Under the pieces are notes generated by a model that saw nothing but the letters and a program-made list of their open reading frames with translations, had not been told where the DNA came from and searched no databases. A DNA stretch of 64,000 nucleotides from Psychrobacter sp. UBA3962 (GTDB taxonomy: Bacteria; Pseudomonadota; Gammaproteobacteria; Pseudomonadales; Moraxellaceae), in NCBI RefSeq assembly GCF_002385225.1, contig NZ_DGDC01000020.1, forward strand, positions 96,179 through 160,178, in the 5' to 3' direction. This document shows, in pieces, positions 53,167 to 62,464 of this stretch. How positions within the stretch are numbered: the first letter of the stretch is position 1; every line of letters starts with the position of its first letter. The position numbers and the translations under genes are program-made.

Positions 53167-54108
53167 ATGACTAACACAACTCCCTCAATGCTGATGGATG
53201 AACAAGATAAAAACTCTCTTAAAAAGTCGAGTGGATTTTGGGGGATGCCCCGCAGTTGGCTTTTTGTTCCAGCGACTAGGCCAGAGCGTTTTGATAAAGC
53301 GGTTAATAGTGGGGCTGATGCCGTCATTATCGATTTAGAAGATGCGGTAGAGTCAGCAGATAAGCCTCAAGCTCGAGATCATATTGCACAGTATGTGACA
53401 CAATCTAATAACGATAAAATTAAGCCTACTGCTAAAGATGAAAACGTAAGGGCTAGTGGTTTATGGTTGCGACTTAATAATAATGTGCATCTAGCGGAGG
53501 ATTTAGTGCTATGTGAGTCATTGGCTAGTTATGATGTTATTGAGGGGATTGTATTACCCAAAGTAACTAAGGCTGCACAAATTGAGTCCGTGTTTCAGTC
53601 ATTAAAGTTGCCGATAGTGGCTCAGATAGAATCAGCTGTAGGAATCAGTCAGCTAGACGCCATTGCTCAAAGTGAGGGGTTAGTTGCCCTAAGTTATGGC
53701 CGGTTGGACATCAGTAATGAGCTTGATTTAACAGCGGGCTCAAAAGCAGAGCAAGATTTTTTTATACAACTACGGATTCAGATGCGTCTGATAAGTAAGC
53801 TTTATAATCTTTCAGCGCCGATAGAAAGTATTTATGCTGACTTTAAGGATATAGCGGCGATGGAGGCAACCGCAGGCTACGCGTCTGATTTAGGGTTTTC
53901 AGGGATGCTATGCATTCATCCGCTTCAGGTAGACATTGCTAACCGTGCTTTTAAAGCCAGTGAGAGTCAGCTGGCTTTTGCCAAAAAAGTGATCGAGCAT
54001 TATCAACAAACCGGTGACAGTATTTTTGCCATTGAGGGGGTGATGGTTGATTTGCCAGTTATTTTGCAGTGTCAGAGACTATTACAGCAAATAAATTTGT
54101 CTAATTAA
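53167..54108 (+). CDS. HpcH/HpaI aldolase/citrate lyase (CitE-like) protein
   Basis: Magnesium-dependent CitE-like lyase of the HpcH/HpaI superfamily, 313 aa. The pattern SWLFVPATRPERFDKAVNSG and DAVIIDLEDAVE is typical, as are PIVAQIESAVG and the C-terminal GFSGMLCIHPLQV. Relatives cleave or hydrolyse acyl-CoAs such as citramalyl-CoA, malyl-CoA or beta-methylmalyl-CoA. The other citrate lyase subunits are not adjacent, so a stand-alone activity is likely; substrate unknown. AAGGA precedes the ATG. It is convergent with ampD. Confidence 0.9.
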   Translation: MTNTTPSMLMDEQDKNSLKKSSGFWGMPRSWLFVPATRPERFDKAVNSGADAVIIDLEDAVESADKPQARDHIAQYVTQSNNDKIKPTAKDENVRASGLWLRLNNNVHLAEDLVLCESLASYDVIEGIVLPKVTKAAQIESVFQSLKLPIVAQIESAVGISQLDAIAQSEGLVALSYGRLDISNELDLTAGSKAEQDFFIQLRIQMRLISKLYNLSAPIESIYADFKDIAAMEATAGYASDLGFSGMLCIHPLQVDIANRAFKASESQLAFAKKVIEHYQQTGDSIFAIEGVMVDLPVILQCQRLLQQINLSN

Positions 54109-54137
54109 TCTACCAGAAGCGGGGCATGGCCTTAGGT

Positions 54138-54755
54138 TTAAGCAGTAATTTGGCTAACTAGGTCGCGTAACTTATCCCATTCAAAGAAATCACCGGGATC
54201 AGTTTTTCGTCCTGGAGCAATATCACTATGTCCTGTTAGATGGCGATGTGTCTTGGGGTACGCTTGATATATAGCAGCGATCACATTGGCCAAAGCCGTG
54301 TATTGTTGCTCAGTAAAATGTTGGTGGTCGGAGCCCTCTAGCTCAATTCCAATACTATAGTCATTGCATTCAGGATTGCCAAGATAACTTGAGCGGCCGG
54401 CATGCCAAGCTCTGTCTTCAAAGTTTACCAGCTGAGTGACTTCGCCACTACGCTCAATAAATAGGTGAGCGGACACCTCCATACCTTCAATGGTTTTGAA
54501 GTAGGGGTGCGCTTCCCAGTCCAGAGTGTTGGTAAAAAAGGCTTTGACATAATGCAGCCCACTGGCATCTGTCTTTTCAAACTCATCAGGAGGCAAACTG
54601 ATATTGTGAATTACGATAGCACTAATATCAGTCTCTTCTGGACGAGCATTAAAGTTGGGAGAGGCCAGCCAAGTCGCTTGGGTTAAGCGCCCTGATTGGA
54701 TAGCTAATGGTTCAGGATTGGGAGCTGTTTCAGATTTGAAAAGTGTTTTTTTCAT
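54138..54755 (-). CDS. ampD: 1,6-anhydro-N-acetylmuramyl-L-alanine amidase AmpD
   Basis: Cytoplasmic zinc amidase of peptidoglycan recycling that removes the peptide from anhydromuropeptides, 205 aa. The zinc ligands are His50 (AIVIHNISLPP), His176 and Asp186 (in GHSDIAPGRKTDPG), with spacing matching the Citrobacter enzyme. The catalytic glutamate is in YSIGIELEG. Loss of AmpD activates AmpC in some gammaproteobacteria; no ampR or ampE is adjacent here. The ribosome site is weak. It is divergent from the DUF4105 gene. Confidence 0.97.
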   Translation of the reverse strand: MKKTLFKSETAPNPEPLAIQSGRLTQATWLASPNFNARPEETDISAIVIHNISLPPDEFEKTDASGLHYVKAFFTNTLDWEAHPYFKTIEGMEVSAHLFIERSGEVTQLVNFEDRAWHAGRSSYLGNPECNDYSIGIELEGSDHQHFTEQQYTALANVIAAIYQAYPKTHRHLTGHSDIAPGRKTDPGDFFEWDKLRDLVSQITA

Positions 54756-54935
54756 AAGTCATTATTTTATAAAAAGAAAGAAATGGGGCAGCTATATTTG
54801 CTGTCATAAGCGGTATTAAGCAGTCTAATATAGGTCGTAGTCAATGGCTTTAAGTGGGGGGCGTGTTATTATAAAGTCATTAGGCGACATTAGCTTGAGC
54901 CTGTTCATTATACGCAATTAATAATAGGGTAAACC

Positions 54936-56954
54936 ATGTTATCTGACAAATCTGCTGTAATCCCAAAAACAGCCTGGTATGGCGTGAAAAAAACCGCCAA
55001 TTATTTGGCCACGGCTAGCGTAATGGCCAGCTTGAGCTTAGGGGTATCTGCTTATGCTCAAGAGCCCAAGGCTGCCCAAAGCACAGACACTGACAGTAGC
55101 ACTCTTCAATCAAATATCAGTGCTAATACGGCAGTGGCGGCTAATTCTGATCAGGCTCAATTAAAACAGCAACTAATCGCCTTGGCGAAACAAAAAAAAC
55201 TGGCCACTCATCCCAGTTGGCTACGACTGCATTATTATCAAGAAACGGCTCATAAGAAACAGGGGCAAAGCCTGTCATCAGCCTATAAAAGTAAAATTAG
55301 CAATGCAGATTTCTTTATTAGTAAGGAAGGGAAGAGCGATCCTCAAGCAGAGCTAGAGGCTTTTATTACAGCCACAATTGAGCAGGGTAAAGATGGTAAT
55401 GACAGTGTGGCCTGCCGTTTTCCAGCGCGCACTTATTGGTTGAAACAACAGCTAGGGTTAGAGCAGGTAAAATTTGATTGTCCTGATTTTGACACTTGGC
55501 TCCAAAAGCTTGATCCTAAAAAGTTGTCAGTAGTCTTCGCAGAGGAATATCCTGATCGCCCCGTCTCAGCCTTTGGTCATACCCTAATGTTGATTGATTC
55601 GGCAGCAAGCCTTGCTGACCCCAAAGCCATTGATAAGGCTCATGCCCTTAATGATACCGTGGCTGGCAACCCAGATGACTCTTTTATAATGTATGCTGTT
55701 AATTCTGCATTTGGCGGCTATCCCAACGATATTACTATTGAGCCTTATCCACAGAAGTTGGCAGATTATCTACAACAAGACAACCGAGATGTTTGGACTT
55801 ATGAGCTGAAGCTAACGGATGCAGAAGTTGAGCAAATTATGCGTCACGTGTATGAGACCAAAGACTTAGAGCTGCCTTACTACTTTACGCTTGATAACTG
55901 TGCCTCGGAGATATTGCGTTATATTGATGTGGTCCGTCCTGAAGGTAATTTGCTTGACGAGTTTACTCTAGCTGTGGTTCCCTCAGATGTAATTCGTCTG
56001 CTGCAAAAAGAAGGCTTAATTAATCAACAAAGCTATTTTCCTGCTGATGCTACTTTAGCGCAGGCGAAGCTCAATAACCCGCAACTGACGAGTTTACCTA
56101 GCAGTAGTATTGATGCCAATCATCAGTTGGTTCCCACTCAATTAACCCCAGTTGATAATAACCCCCTAAATGCTCACTCATTGCAGCGTATTACCGTGGG
56201 TGCTGGCGCCCAAGATGACACCGGTTATTTAAGCTTGGCTTATCGCGGGGGATTTAATGGCCCACTAGATCGTCCCAGTGGCTATCCGCAGAACTTCCAT
56301 CTAGAGGCAGGCATCGTCGAAATAAGAGCTTATGGTGATGATGAAAAAGACAAAGGCAACCATAATCGGCTTGAGCTTCAAGAGCTGACCATACTTCGAG
56401 GACGTTCCTTTAATCCTATAAATACCGCACGAAAAGGCGATTCATTATTATCGAGTTGGGGAGTTAACTTACAGGCCATTCAAGTCAAAGATGGCTCACA
56501 TATGAACAATGATACTCGTAGTTCAGATCCAGACAGTAGCCACTTGGTTGGTAGCTTTGGCTATGAAAAAGGGATATCAGCCGCCTTTGGTAATCCTGAA
56601 GCAGGTTCAGGACAATTGCCGCCACATTTATGTTATGCCTTTGGTAACGGCTTGGCACAAGTAGGTAAGGGGCTAAGTAAGGGTTACCGAGTCGGTGCTG
56701 GCGTGAACCTAGGATGCCGCTATCAGTTGAACCATAACGCTCGATTAATAGGCGAGGTTCAGGTACCTTATTGGTATCACGGTAGCTCTGATAATGACCA
56801 AGTAAAAACCAGCTATTGGCAGCCCGTCTTGAGTCTAGGCGCGCAATATGACTTAGATAAAAACAAAGCCATTCGGATAAAGGGCAGTTATCAGCTCCAA
56901 GATAAAATTAATGGTCGTGAAGATGTGCAGCTGGCCTATGTGACCTATTTTTAA
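54936..56954 (+). CDS. DUF4105 (Lnb N-terminal) envelope protein
   Basis: Large periplasmic/outer-membrane-type protein, 672 aa, with a signal peptide (about 1-40, ending SAYA) and a DUF4105/Lnb N-terminal periplasmic domain at about 180-360. Typical segments are FAEEYPDRPVSAFGHTLMLI (a possible catalytic histidine) and YYFTLDNCASEILRYIDV, where the Cys suggests a thiol-peptidase-like site. The C-terminal 270 residues alternate strands and end in YVTYF, with a terminal aromatic residue as for a beta-barrel outer-membrane protein. Function is unknown. AGGGT precedes the ATG. A hairpin terminator follows, so the downstream lipase-like gene may be separately expressed. Confidence 0.9.
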   Translation: MLSDKSAVIPKTAWYGVKKTANYLATASVMASLSLGVSAYAQEPKAAQSTDTDSSTLQSNISANTAVAANSDQAQLKQQLIALAKQKKLATHPSWLRLHYYQETAHKKQGQSLSSAYKSKISNADFFISKEGKSDPQAELEAFITATIEQGKDGNDSVACRFPARTYWLKQQLGLEQVKFDCPDFDTWLQKLDPKKLSVVFAEEYPDRPVSAFGHTLMLIDSAASLADPKAIDKAHALNDTVAGNPDDSFIMYAVNSAFGGYPNDITIEPYPQKLADYLQQDNRDVWTYELKLTDAEVEQIMRHVYETKDLELPYYFTLDNCASEILRYIDVVRPEGNLLDEFTLAVVPSDVIRLLQKEGLINQQSYFPADATLAQAKLNNPQLTSLPSSSIDANHQLVPTQLTPVDNNPLNAHSLQRITVGAGAQDDTGYLSLAYRGGFNGPLDRPSGYPQNFHLEAGIVEIRAYGDDEKDKGNHNRLELQELTILRGRSFNPINTARKGDSLLSSWGVNLQAIQVKDGSHMNNDTRSSDPDSSHLVGSFGYEKGISAAFGNPEAGSGQLPPHLCYAFGNGLAQVGKGLSKGYRVGAGVNLGCRYQLNHNARLIGEVQVPYWYHGSSDNDQVKTSYWQPVLSLGAQYDLDKNKAIRIKGSYQLQDKINGREDVQLAYVTYF

Positions 56955-56997
56955 AGCGACGTCTCCATTTTAGGAGGCATGCTTTTGCTTACTTTTT
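56953..56997 (+). terminator. Terminator-like hairpin after DUF4105 gene
   Basis: AAAGC and GTCTCC pair with GGAGGC and GCTTT around a 6-nt loop, followed by TGCTTACTTTTTT. It starts at the stop codon. The T run is displaced by a few bases, so strength is uncertain. Confidence 0.5.
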
Positions 56998-57060
56998 TAA
57001 AGATAGGCATAGGCAGTGACACGTAGTAGTATAAAGTCTACCCATATGGAAGTGATTACT

Positions 57061-58347
57061 ATGACCCAAACTATGCCCTCTAATAGCCAAGCTAAGAGTG
57101 ATAATGAGCCATTACTAGCAGAGACTCTCTCTGTTTATGACTTTTTAGCGGGAATAAGTCAACTTAGCATACTTGGGGTGGTAGAGACCACCGCTCTTGT
57201 CGAGGCGATACACCGTGAAATCGTCCTGCGTCCTATTGGACTGCTAAACCATAAATATGGCGACTTTTGGCGTCACAGTATTAGCAGTCGAGTCTATGGC
57301 ATGGTCAGAGGCATCACCTTGTTGGTGGGTCAAGGCTTGGCTTTTGCTATGCATAAATCCAACCATTTTCTGGGTCCTAAAACTAAGCAGCCCTTGCCAA
57401 ATAGTTTACATCAATTGGTTGATGTTCTTAACGGGGTTATGGGCGATCATTTAGAGAATAAAAACAACCCGCTTGCCTTGCCAATGATGCTTTATAGAAG
57501 TGAAGGCCAACCTATAGCCAAATTAAATCAGGAGAGCCAAACCCAAGTTTTGTCAGGAAAAGTGGTTATTATTTTGCATGGTCTATGCATGGGTTATATC
57601 AATTGGCAACCGACTAATGAGCAGGGGCTAGGTCAGAGAATTGCAAAGGCGCAACCTGAGACTAGCGTGCTTTATCTTAATTATAATACCGGACGACGCA
57701 TCTCAACCAATGGCCGTGAATTCTCAGCGTTATTACAGCAATTAACCGCTGCCCATCCAGACATTAGTGAAATTACTTTAATCGGTCATAGTATGGGCGG
57801 CTTGGTATCGCGTAGTGCGCTTTATTATGGAGAACAAGCCCAACAGCAGTGGGTAGAGAAAACCAAAAAGTTAATTACTTTGGGCACACCACATCATGGT
57901 GCGGTACTTGAGCGCATTGGTAACACTGTTCAGCAAACCATTAGCAAACTACCTTTTGCCGGATCCTTAGGTAAACTCGGAGATATACGCAGTACGGGTA
58001 TTATAGATTTGCGTCACGGTAGTATCCGCGATGAAGATTGGCAGTCGCTTGCAACACGCAGTGTGTTGCCAGATAGTGAGCGTCACTTTACGCCTTTGCC
58101 TGAGCATATAGCGGCATATTTTTTGGCGGCAAGTTTAAGTGAAGAAGGAGATACTTCTAAAGTAAATTATTTGCTAGGAGATGGGCTGGTTAATATCCAT
58201 TCGGCTTTGGGTGAACATATAGGCGATCATAGCTTGGATGTGCCCGAGGAGCACAAAGCAGTGTTCTATGGCATTGGCCATATGGCTTTGCTTAGCGATA
58301 AACGGGTTTTAGACCAAACGATTAACTGGCTACGAGAACCGTTATAA
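57061..58347 (+). CDS. Lipase-like alpha/beta hydrolase
   Basis: Alpha/beta-hydrolase with a lipase-type elbow, 428 aa. An N-terminal region of about 165 residues with hydrophobic stretches (for example GMVRGITLLVGQGLAFAMHK) may associate with the membrane. The hydrolase domain shows ILHGLCMGYINW, the nucleophile motif GHSMGG (Ser244) followed by LVSRSALYYG, and a terminal GHMALL histidine. The ATG at 57061 with GGAAG upstream is preferred over earlier GTG/ATG options. PGAP1/triacylglycerol-lipase-like hydrolases share this pattern. No Sec signal peptide is seen; localisation unclear. Confidence 0.88.
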   Translation: MTQTMPSNSQAKSDNEPLLAETLSVYDFLAGISQLSILGVVETTALVEAIHREIVLRPIGLLNHKYGDFWRHSISSRVYGMVRGITLLVGQGLAFAMHKSNHFLGPKTKQPLPNSLHQLVDVLNGVMGDHLENKNNPLALPMMLYRSEGQPIAKLNQESQTQVLSGKVVIILHGLCMGYINWQPTNEQGLGQRIAKAQPETSVLYLNYNTGRRISTNGREFSALLQQLTAAHPDISEITLIGHSMGGLVSRSALYYGEQAQQQWVEKTKKLITLGTPHHGAVLERIGNTVQQTISKLPFAGSLGKLGDIRSTGIIDLRHGSIRDEDWQSLATRSVLPDSERHFTPLPEHIAAYFLAASLSEEGDTSKVNYLLGDGLVNIHSALGEHIGDHSLDVPEEHKAVFYGIGHMALLSDKRVLDQTINWLREPL

Positions 58348-58451
58348 ATTTAAGTGATAGTCAAAATATGACGCCCTCTAATTGTGTTATCCTTTAATAC
58401 AGTTAAAACCGAATTGTAGAAAAACAAGATATTATAGTAAGGATAAAAATA

Positions 58452-59336
58452 ATGAGTCAGGTTTCATCAGTAAACTCTTCCAACCCTAAGAGTCCGAACT
58501 TTTTGATCATCGGACAAGGTGACATAGGACTTAAAGTCACCAACACCCTAGCGAAAGCGCAAAAGCCAGTGACAGGCTTGGCAAGAAGGGAACGTCAAGC
58601 TTATGATTTAAATGAACATGCCCATTTTCTTCAAGCTGATGCACTAAAGTTAACTGTAGAGCAGATTCAAGACTTCACTCATATTGCAATAATAGTGGCC
58701 CCTAATAACTATGATGCTGAGAATTATAAAAACACTTATTTGGGAATCGCGCAGCACATTGCTAGGTTACAAAACCAACTGCCACAATTAACAAGGGTAG
58801 TGTTTATTTCATCCACTGGGGTCTATGGTCAAGACGAAGGACAGTGGATAGATGAAACCGTTGAGCCACAATTGCCCAAAAGAGAAGCTTCTCAATATAT
58901 CCTGCAAGCAGAGCAGGTATTACAGCAAGCTTATGGTGAGCGAGCGGTGATTATCCGTCCTAGTGGTATCTATGGCGAGCAGCGATTGATGCGGGTGCGT
59001 AAAGCAAGAGAGCAGCAAAAAGAGCCGATACCTTTATATGACTGGACCAATCGAATTATGGATAGTGATTTGGTTAATATCATTATACAAGTGCTGATGC
59101 TAGAAGAGGGTGATGGCTTAAAGCCGGTATACTTAGCCACAGACTATGCACCTGTGACCTCCTTTGAAATAACTACTTGGTTGGCTGAGCAATTAAACAG
59201 TACTGCACCGATTGCCAAACCTGGTACCGATGGCCATAACCTCAGTGGTAAGCGCCTGCATAGTAATATTCCCCGTGACTGGTTACAATTTCCCGATTGG
59301 CAAAGTGGCTATAGCTATATTTTAAAATCAATCTAA
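58452..59336 (+). CDS. NAD-dependent epimerase/dehydratase-like protein
   Basis: Extended-SDR-type protein, 294 aa, similar in design to YeeZ. The Rossmann start is FLIIGQGDIGLKV (GxGxxG), then VVFISSTGVYGQDEG and IIRPSGIYGEQRL. The usual YxxxK is only partly kept (REASQYILQAEQ reads as Tyr with no Lys three later), so classical epimerase chemistry is doubtful; YeeZ relatives are similar. Substrate unknown. It lies 105 bp after the lipase-like gene on the same strand. Confidence 0.85.
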   Translation: MSQVSSVNSSNPKSPNFLIIGQGDIGLKVTNTLAKAQKPVTGLARRERQAYDLNEHAHFLQADALKLTVEQIQDFTHIAIIVAPNNYDAENYKNTYLGIAQHIARLQNQLPQLTRVVFISSTGVYGQDEGQWIDETVEPQLPKREASQYILQAEQVLQQAYGERAVIIRPSGIYGEQRLMRVRKAREQQKEPIPLYDWTNRIMDSDLVNIIIQVLMLEEGDGLKPVYLATDYAPVTSFEITTWLAEQLNSTAPIAKPGTDGHNLSGKRLHSNIPRDWLQFPDWQSGYSYILKSI

Positions 59337-59466
59337 ATAGAGGTAGAGGGCAGTGAGATAACGGCTTACTTTTTTATAGACGCTAAGGGCTGTAATTTCC
59401 AATATCCCATTGTCTAAAAAGCACGTATTATAGTCGGGAAATATATATAATATTAAAGAGGGTAAC

Positions 59467-60486
59467 TTGCGAACGGACAGTTTCAAATATACTGATAACG
59501 AAGACTTAATCGCTCAGTCTTTATTACAAAATCAAATTGAGTATTCCGGAATGAGACATCCTAATTTTCATTCATCTATGGCGACTTTAAATCCTGATCG
59601 CCCTCTGACTGATATCCCCGAGCCTGCCCCTCGTTATCAACAAAGCTTGGGTAAGTTATTGTCGATGTACAATGTTTCTACTAAAGAAAAAAAGGTCGAT
59701 GAAGCCTCAATGTGGGCTCTCATTGCCTCCCCTGAGCTTGCTTCACATTTAGATTTATTGCAGTTGGGCGGTTTAATTAATCTGCCCAATCAGTTTTTTG
59801 AGCCTAAATCCAATAGTGAGGCAAAGATTTTATCTCCTTTGACTCAGATGTCCTTATTGGATTTATCTGATATTTATCAGGTTTGTGCTAAATACCCCAC
59901 TTTGACTCGCTATGGCTTTAAAAGTAATAGTGATAAAAGGAGTAGTGACTCTCAAAAATTAATTAGCACTAAGCCGGCAATAACCGATACTAGTATTAGT
60001 AGCTTATTTGCAGCCATGCCAGAGATGATCAATGATTTATTTGCGCCTAGCTGGGAGGCTATCTTATATCCTGAGCGCTTCGATAATGAAGTTGATAGTT
60101 TAACTACGGATATTTTGGCCTGTAGTGCCGCTGTACACATCCTAAAACAGTGCCAGCCACGTCAAAGTATTAATCGTAGTTTAACCGCGAAGCAGATATG
60201 CCAGCATATGCGCAGCTACGTTCTAAGCCAATGTAATGAGCATCCCCAGTTTGAAAAACAGTATCGACAAATTAGATTGTTTGAGGGTCATGTTGTGGTG
60301 GCTGCTAGCTATCTAGGTTTTGATGTGGTTCATGCCAGTAAGCACTCGTCAGCTTCTACTGTGAATAATAAGGGAGAGACTAGTGGTAATTTAGGCCAAG
60401 CCATCTATATTAACGTTTCCTCTCAATCCTCATTATTTATTCGATACCCCAACCTCAGTAGCTATTATATTAATGGTTGGTCTTAA
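59467..60486 (+). CDS. Protein of unknown function
   Basis: I do not recognise this 339-aa protein. It is soluble-looking, mostly helical, with no signal peptide or membrane helix and a Ser-rich middle. Readable segments are DLFAPSWEAILYPERFDNEVDS and ICQHMRSYVLSQCNEHPQF. The TTG at 59467 is proposed as start because AGAGGG stands just upstream; the first ATG is 84 bp further in without a ribosome site. It lies between the epimerase-like gene and pyrE on the same strand. Confidence 0.65.
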   Translation: MRTDSFKYTDNEDLIAQSLLQNQIEYSGMRHPNFHSSMATLNPDRPLTDIPEPAPRYQQSLGKLLSMYNVSTKEKKVDEASMWALIASPELASHLDLLQLGGLINLPNQFFEPKSNSEAKILSPLTQMSLLDLSDIYQVCAKYPTLTRYGFKSNSDKRSSDSQKLISTKPAITDTSISSLFAAMPEMINDLFAPSWEAILYPERFDNEVDSLTTDILACSAAVHILKQCQPRQSINRSLTAKQICQHMRSYVLSQCNEHPQFEKQYRQIRLFEGHVVVAASYLGFDVVHASKHSSASTVNNKGETSGNLGQAIYINVSSQSSLFIRYPNLSSYYINGWS

Positions 60487-60501
60487 CCCCTTTATCTATA
60501 C

Positions 60502-60530
60502 CTGCATTAACGCACTATAACCGCTATAAT
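60502..60530 (+). promoter_or_regulatory. Candidate pyrE promoter
   Basis: TATAAT at 60525-60530, preceded by GC, has a weak -35 (CTGCAT, 60502-60507) 17 bp upstream; it is about 100 bp before the pyrE ATG. Confidence 0.5.
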
Positions 60531-60633
60531 ACCGGCCTTAATTTAATCGATTTCGTGGTCAGGGCTTTTGGCTTAGCGAGGCTTTGTTGAGCTGAAAGTT
60601 AACATAAATTTTATTGGTTCTATAGGATTCTTC

Positions 60634-61308
60634 ATGGCAGTCCCTCCTTCAACTAGCACATTTAGTAGCAGTGATTTCATTCAACTGGCTTTATCTAATG
60701 ATGTTTTAAAGTTTGGTGAGTATGTTCTTAAATCTGGTCGTATCAGCCCGTACTTTTTTAATGCTGGTTTATTGGCCACTGGCGAAACTCTATCACTATT
60801 GGCTAATGGTTATGCCCAAGCTTTGGCAGAGCAAGTCAAAGAGTCTCAGAGTGATGAGTTGGTTATCTTTGGCGCTGCTTATAAAGGTATCCCTTTTGTG
60901 GCAGCAACCGCTCAAGCTCTATGGAACAATCATGGCATAAATGCGCGCTGGGGTTATAACCGTAAAGAGGCCAAAGACCATGGTGAAGGCGGGAACCTAG
61001 TCGGTGCTGACGTTAGTGGAAAAGCTGTCTGGGTATTAGATGATGTGATCACTGCTGGGACAGCAATGCGAGAGGTGGTAGAAATTCTGAGTGCGGCGGG
61101 TGCGACAGTGGCTGGTATTATTGTGGCACTGGATCGTAAAGAGCGTGGTCAAAACGAACAGTCTGCTATTCAAGAGTTGGCAGAAAGCCTACAAGTGCCT
61201 GTCCAAGCCTTAGTCGATATCGATGACATCATTGATTATGTGGCAAAACATGGAGAGCCAAGTCAGTTGGCCAAAATGCGTCATTACCGCGAACAATACG
61301 GCGTTTAA
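60634..61308 (+). CDS. pyrE: Orotate phosphoribosyltransferase
   Basis: Pyrimidine synthesis: orotate plus PRPP to OMP, 224 aa, normal length. The start SDFIQLALSNDVLKFGEYVLKSGRISPYFF is typical of PyrE (read here as successive blocks), with FGAAYKGIPF, GYNRKEAKDHGEGG, and the PRPP-binding VLDDVITAGTAMRE. All family motifs are intact. It is followed by a hairpin terminator and the 15-bp repeats, so gshB is probably transcribed separately. Confidence 0.97.
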   Translation: MAVPPSTSTFSSSDFIQLALSNDVLKFGEYVLKSGRISPYFFNAGLLATGETLSLLANGYAQALAEQVKESQSDELVIFGAAYKGIPFVAATAQALWNNHGINARWGYNRKEAKDHGEGGNLVGADVSGKAVWVLDDVITAGTAMREVVEILSAAGATVAGIIVALDRKERGQNEQSAIQELAESLQVPVQALVDIDDIIDYVAKHGEPSQLAKMRHYREQYGV

Positions 61309-61376
61309 GCCAGTAATGAGTTAGCTGATCAGAACTTTGTATCGCTATTATCATTTTTTGTCAATTTTTTATACTC

Positions 61377-61403
61377 AAGCTGTCAATCTTAGGTTGGCAG
61401 CTT
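61377..61403 (+). terminator. Hairpin after pyrE
   Basis: AAGCTGTCAA pairs with TTGGCAGCTT (one G-T) around a 7-nt loop, 69 bp after the pyrE stop. The tract after it is TTATTATA, a weak U run, so termination is plausible but moderate. Confidence 0.55.
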
Positions 61404-61445
61404 TATTATAACTATCTTTATTATATTCACCTTTATTATAACTAT
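61401..61445. repeat. Three 15-bp tandem units upstream of gshB
   Basis: CTTTATTATAACTAT (61401-61415), CTTTATTATATTCAC (61416-61430) and CTTTATTATAACTAT (61431-61445). Units 1 and 3 are identical. Each contains a TATTATA-like core, so the array may present several -10-like boxes to gshB, whose ATG is about 50 bp away. The left end overlaps the pyrE hairpin arm. Confidence 0.85.
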
Positions 61446-61492
61446 AAGTATCTATCTGTCTGTCAGAGGCAGTTTAAGCGGAGTAAATTATC

Positions 61493-62464
61493 ATGAGTCA
61501 ACAGTCAAATAATAAACCACTTAATATATTAGTGGTCATGGATCCTATTGAAACCGTCAATTATAAAAAGGATTCAACGTTGGCCATGATGTGGTCTGCC
61601 AGTGATCGTGGCCATAGTTTAGGCTACTGCCAAATTCATGATATGTGGTTAGATAGAGGTGAGCTTAAAGTAGATGCTCAGAAAGTGACAGTGCGCCGTG
61701 ATCCACAGGACTTTTACAGTTTAGAAGATAAAGTAACTCAGCCGATTACCGATTATGATGTGGTGCTAATGCGTAAGGACCCTCCATTTAATATGCGTTT
61801 TTTGTATAGCACTTATATGCTCGATCATGCCAAAAAAGCGGGTGTGTTAGTAGTCAACGATCCCCAAGCCATTCGTGACTGTAATGAAAAGCTATTTGCC
61901 ACTTGGTTTAGTGACTTAATGAGTCCAACCATTGTGACCAGTAAGCAGTCTCATATTCGTGAGTTTATTGCTGAACAACAAGACGTTATCGTTAAGCCTC
62001 TAGATGGCATGGGCGGAACAGGAATATTTAGATTAACAGCCGACAGCCCAAATATTGGCGCGACTCTTGAGATGCTAACAGAGCTTGAGACATTGCCCAT
62101 TATGGCTCAGCGCTATTTGCCCGAAATTAAAGAAGGTGATAAACGCATTTTAATCGTTGATGGTGAAATTGTGCCATTTAGCTTGGCCCGTATCCCAACC
62201 AAAGGCGAAACTCGCGGTAACTTGGCTGCTGGTGGTCAAGGGGTAGCCATGCCTGTTACTGAAGCAGAAATGGCTGTGGCAAAAAAAGTGGCTCCTATTG
62301 TTAAAGAAAAAGGACTGATGTTTGTTGGCCTAGATGTTATTGGTGGCAAAATAACTGAAATTAACGTCACTAGTCCCACGTGTATTCGTGAAATTAATGA
62401 TCAATGCGGTACTGATATTGCCACAGACTTGATTATTGCTATTGAAAACAAAGTAAAGTCATAA
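61493..62464 (+). CDS. gshB: Glutathione synthetase
   Basis: Second step of glutathione synthesis, joining glycine to gamma-glutamylcysteine with ATP, 323 aa (prokaryotic GshB length). ATP-grasp features IVKPLDGMGGTGIFRL, YLPEIKEGDKRILIVDG, and the C-terminal EINVTSPTCIREIN are intact. The start has no strong ribosome site beyond GCGGAG. It is preceded by a 15-bp triple repeat and followed by a 340-bp gap. Confidence 0.97.
   Translation: MSQQSNNKPLNILVVMDPIETVNYKKDSTLAMMWSASDRGHSLGYCQIHDMWLDRGELKVDAQKVTVRRDPQDFYSLEDKVTQPITDYDVVLMRKDPPFNMRFLYSTYMLDHAKKAGVLVVNDPQAIRDCNEKLFATWFSDLMSPTIVTSKQSHIREFIAEQQDVIVKPLDGMGGTGIFRLTADSPNIGATLEMLTELETLPIMAQRYLPEIKEGDKRILIVDGEIVPFSLARIPTKGETRGNLAAGGQGVAMPVTEAEMAVAKKVAPIVKEKGLMFVGLDVIGGKITEINVTSPTCIREINDQCGTDIATDLIIAIENKVKS

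Noticed and set aside
61401..61445. CRISPR-like array
   Set aside because: Three contiguous 15-bp units without spacers and no cas genes; a simple tandem repeat.
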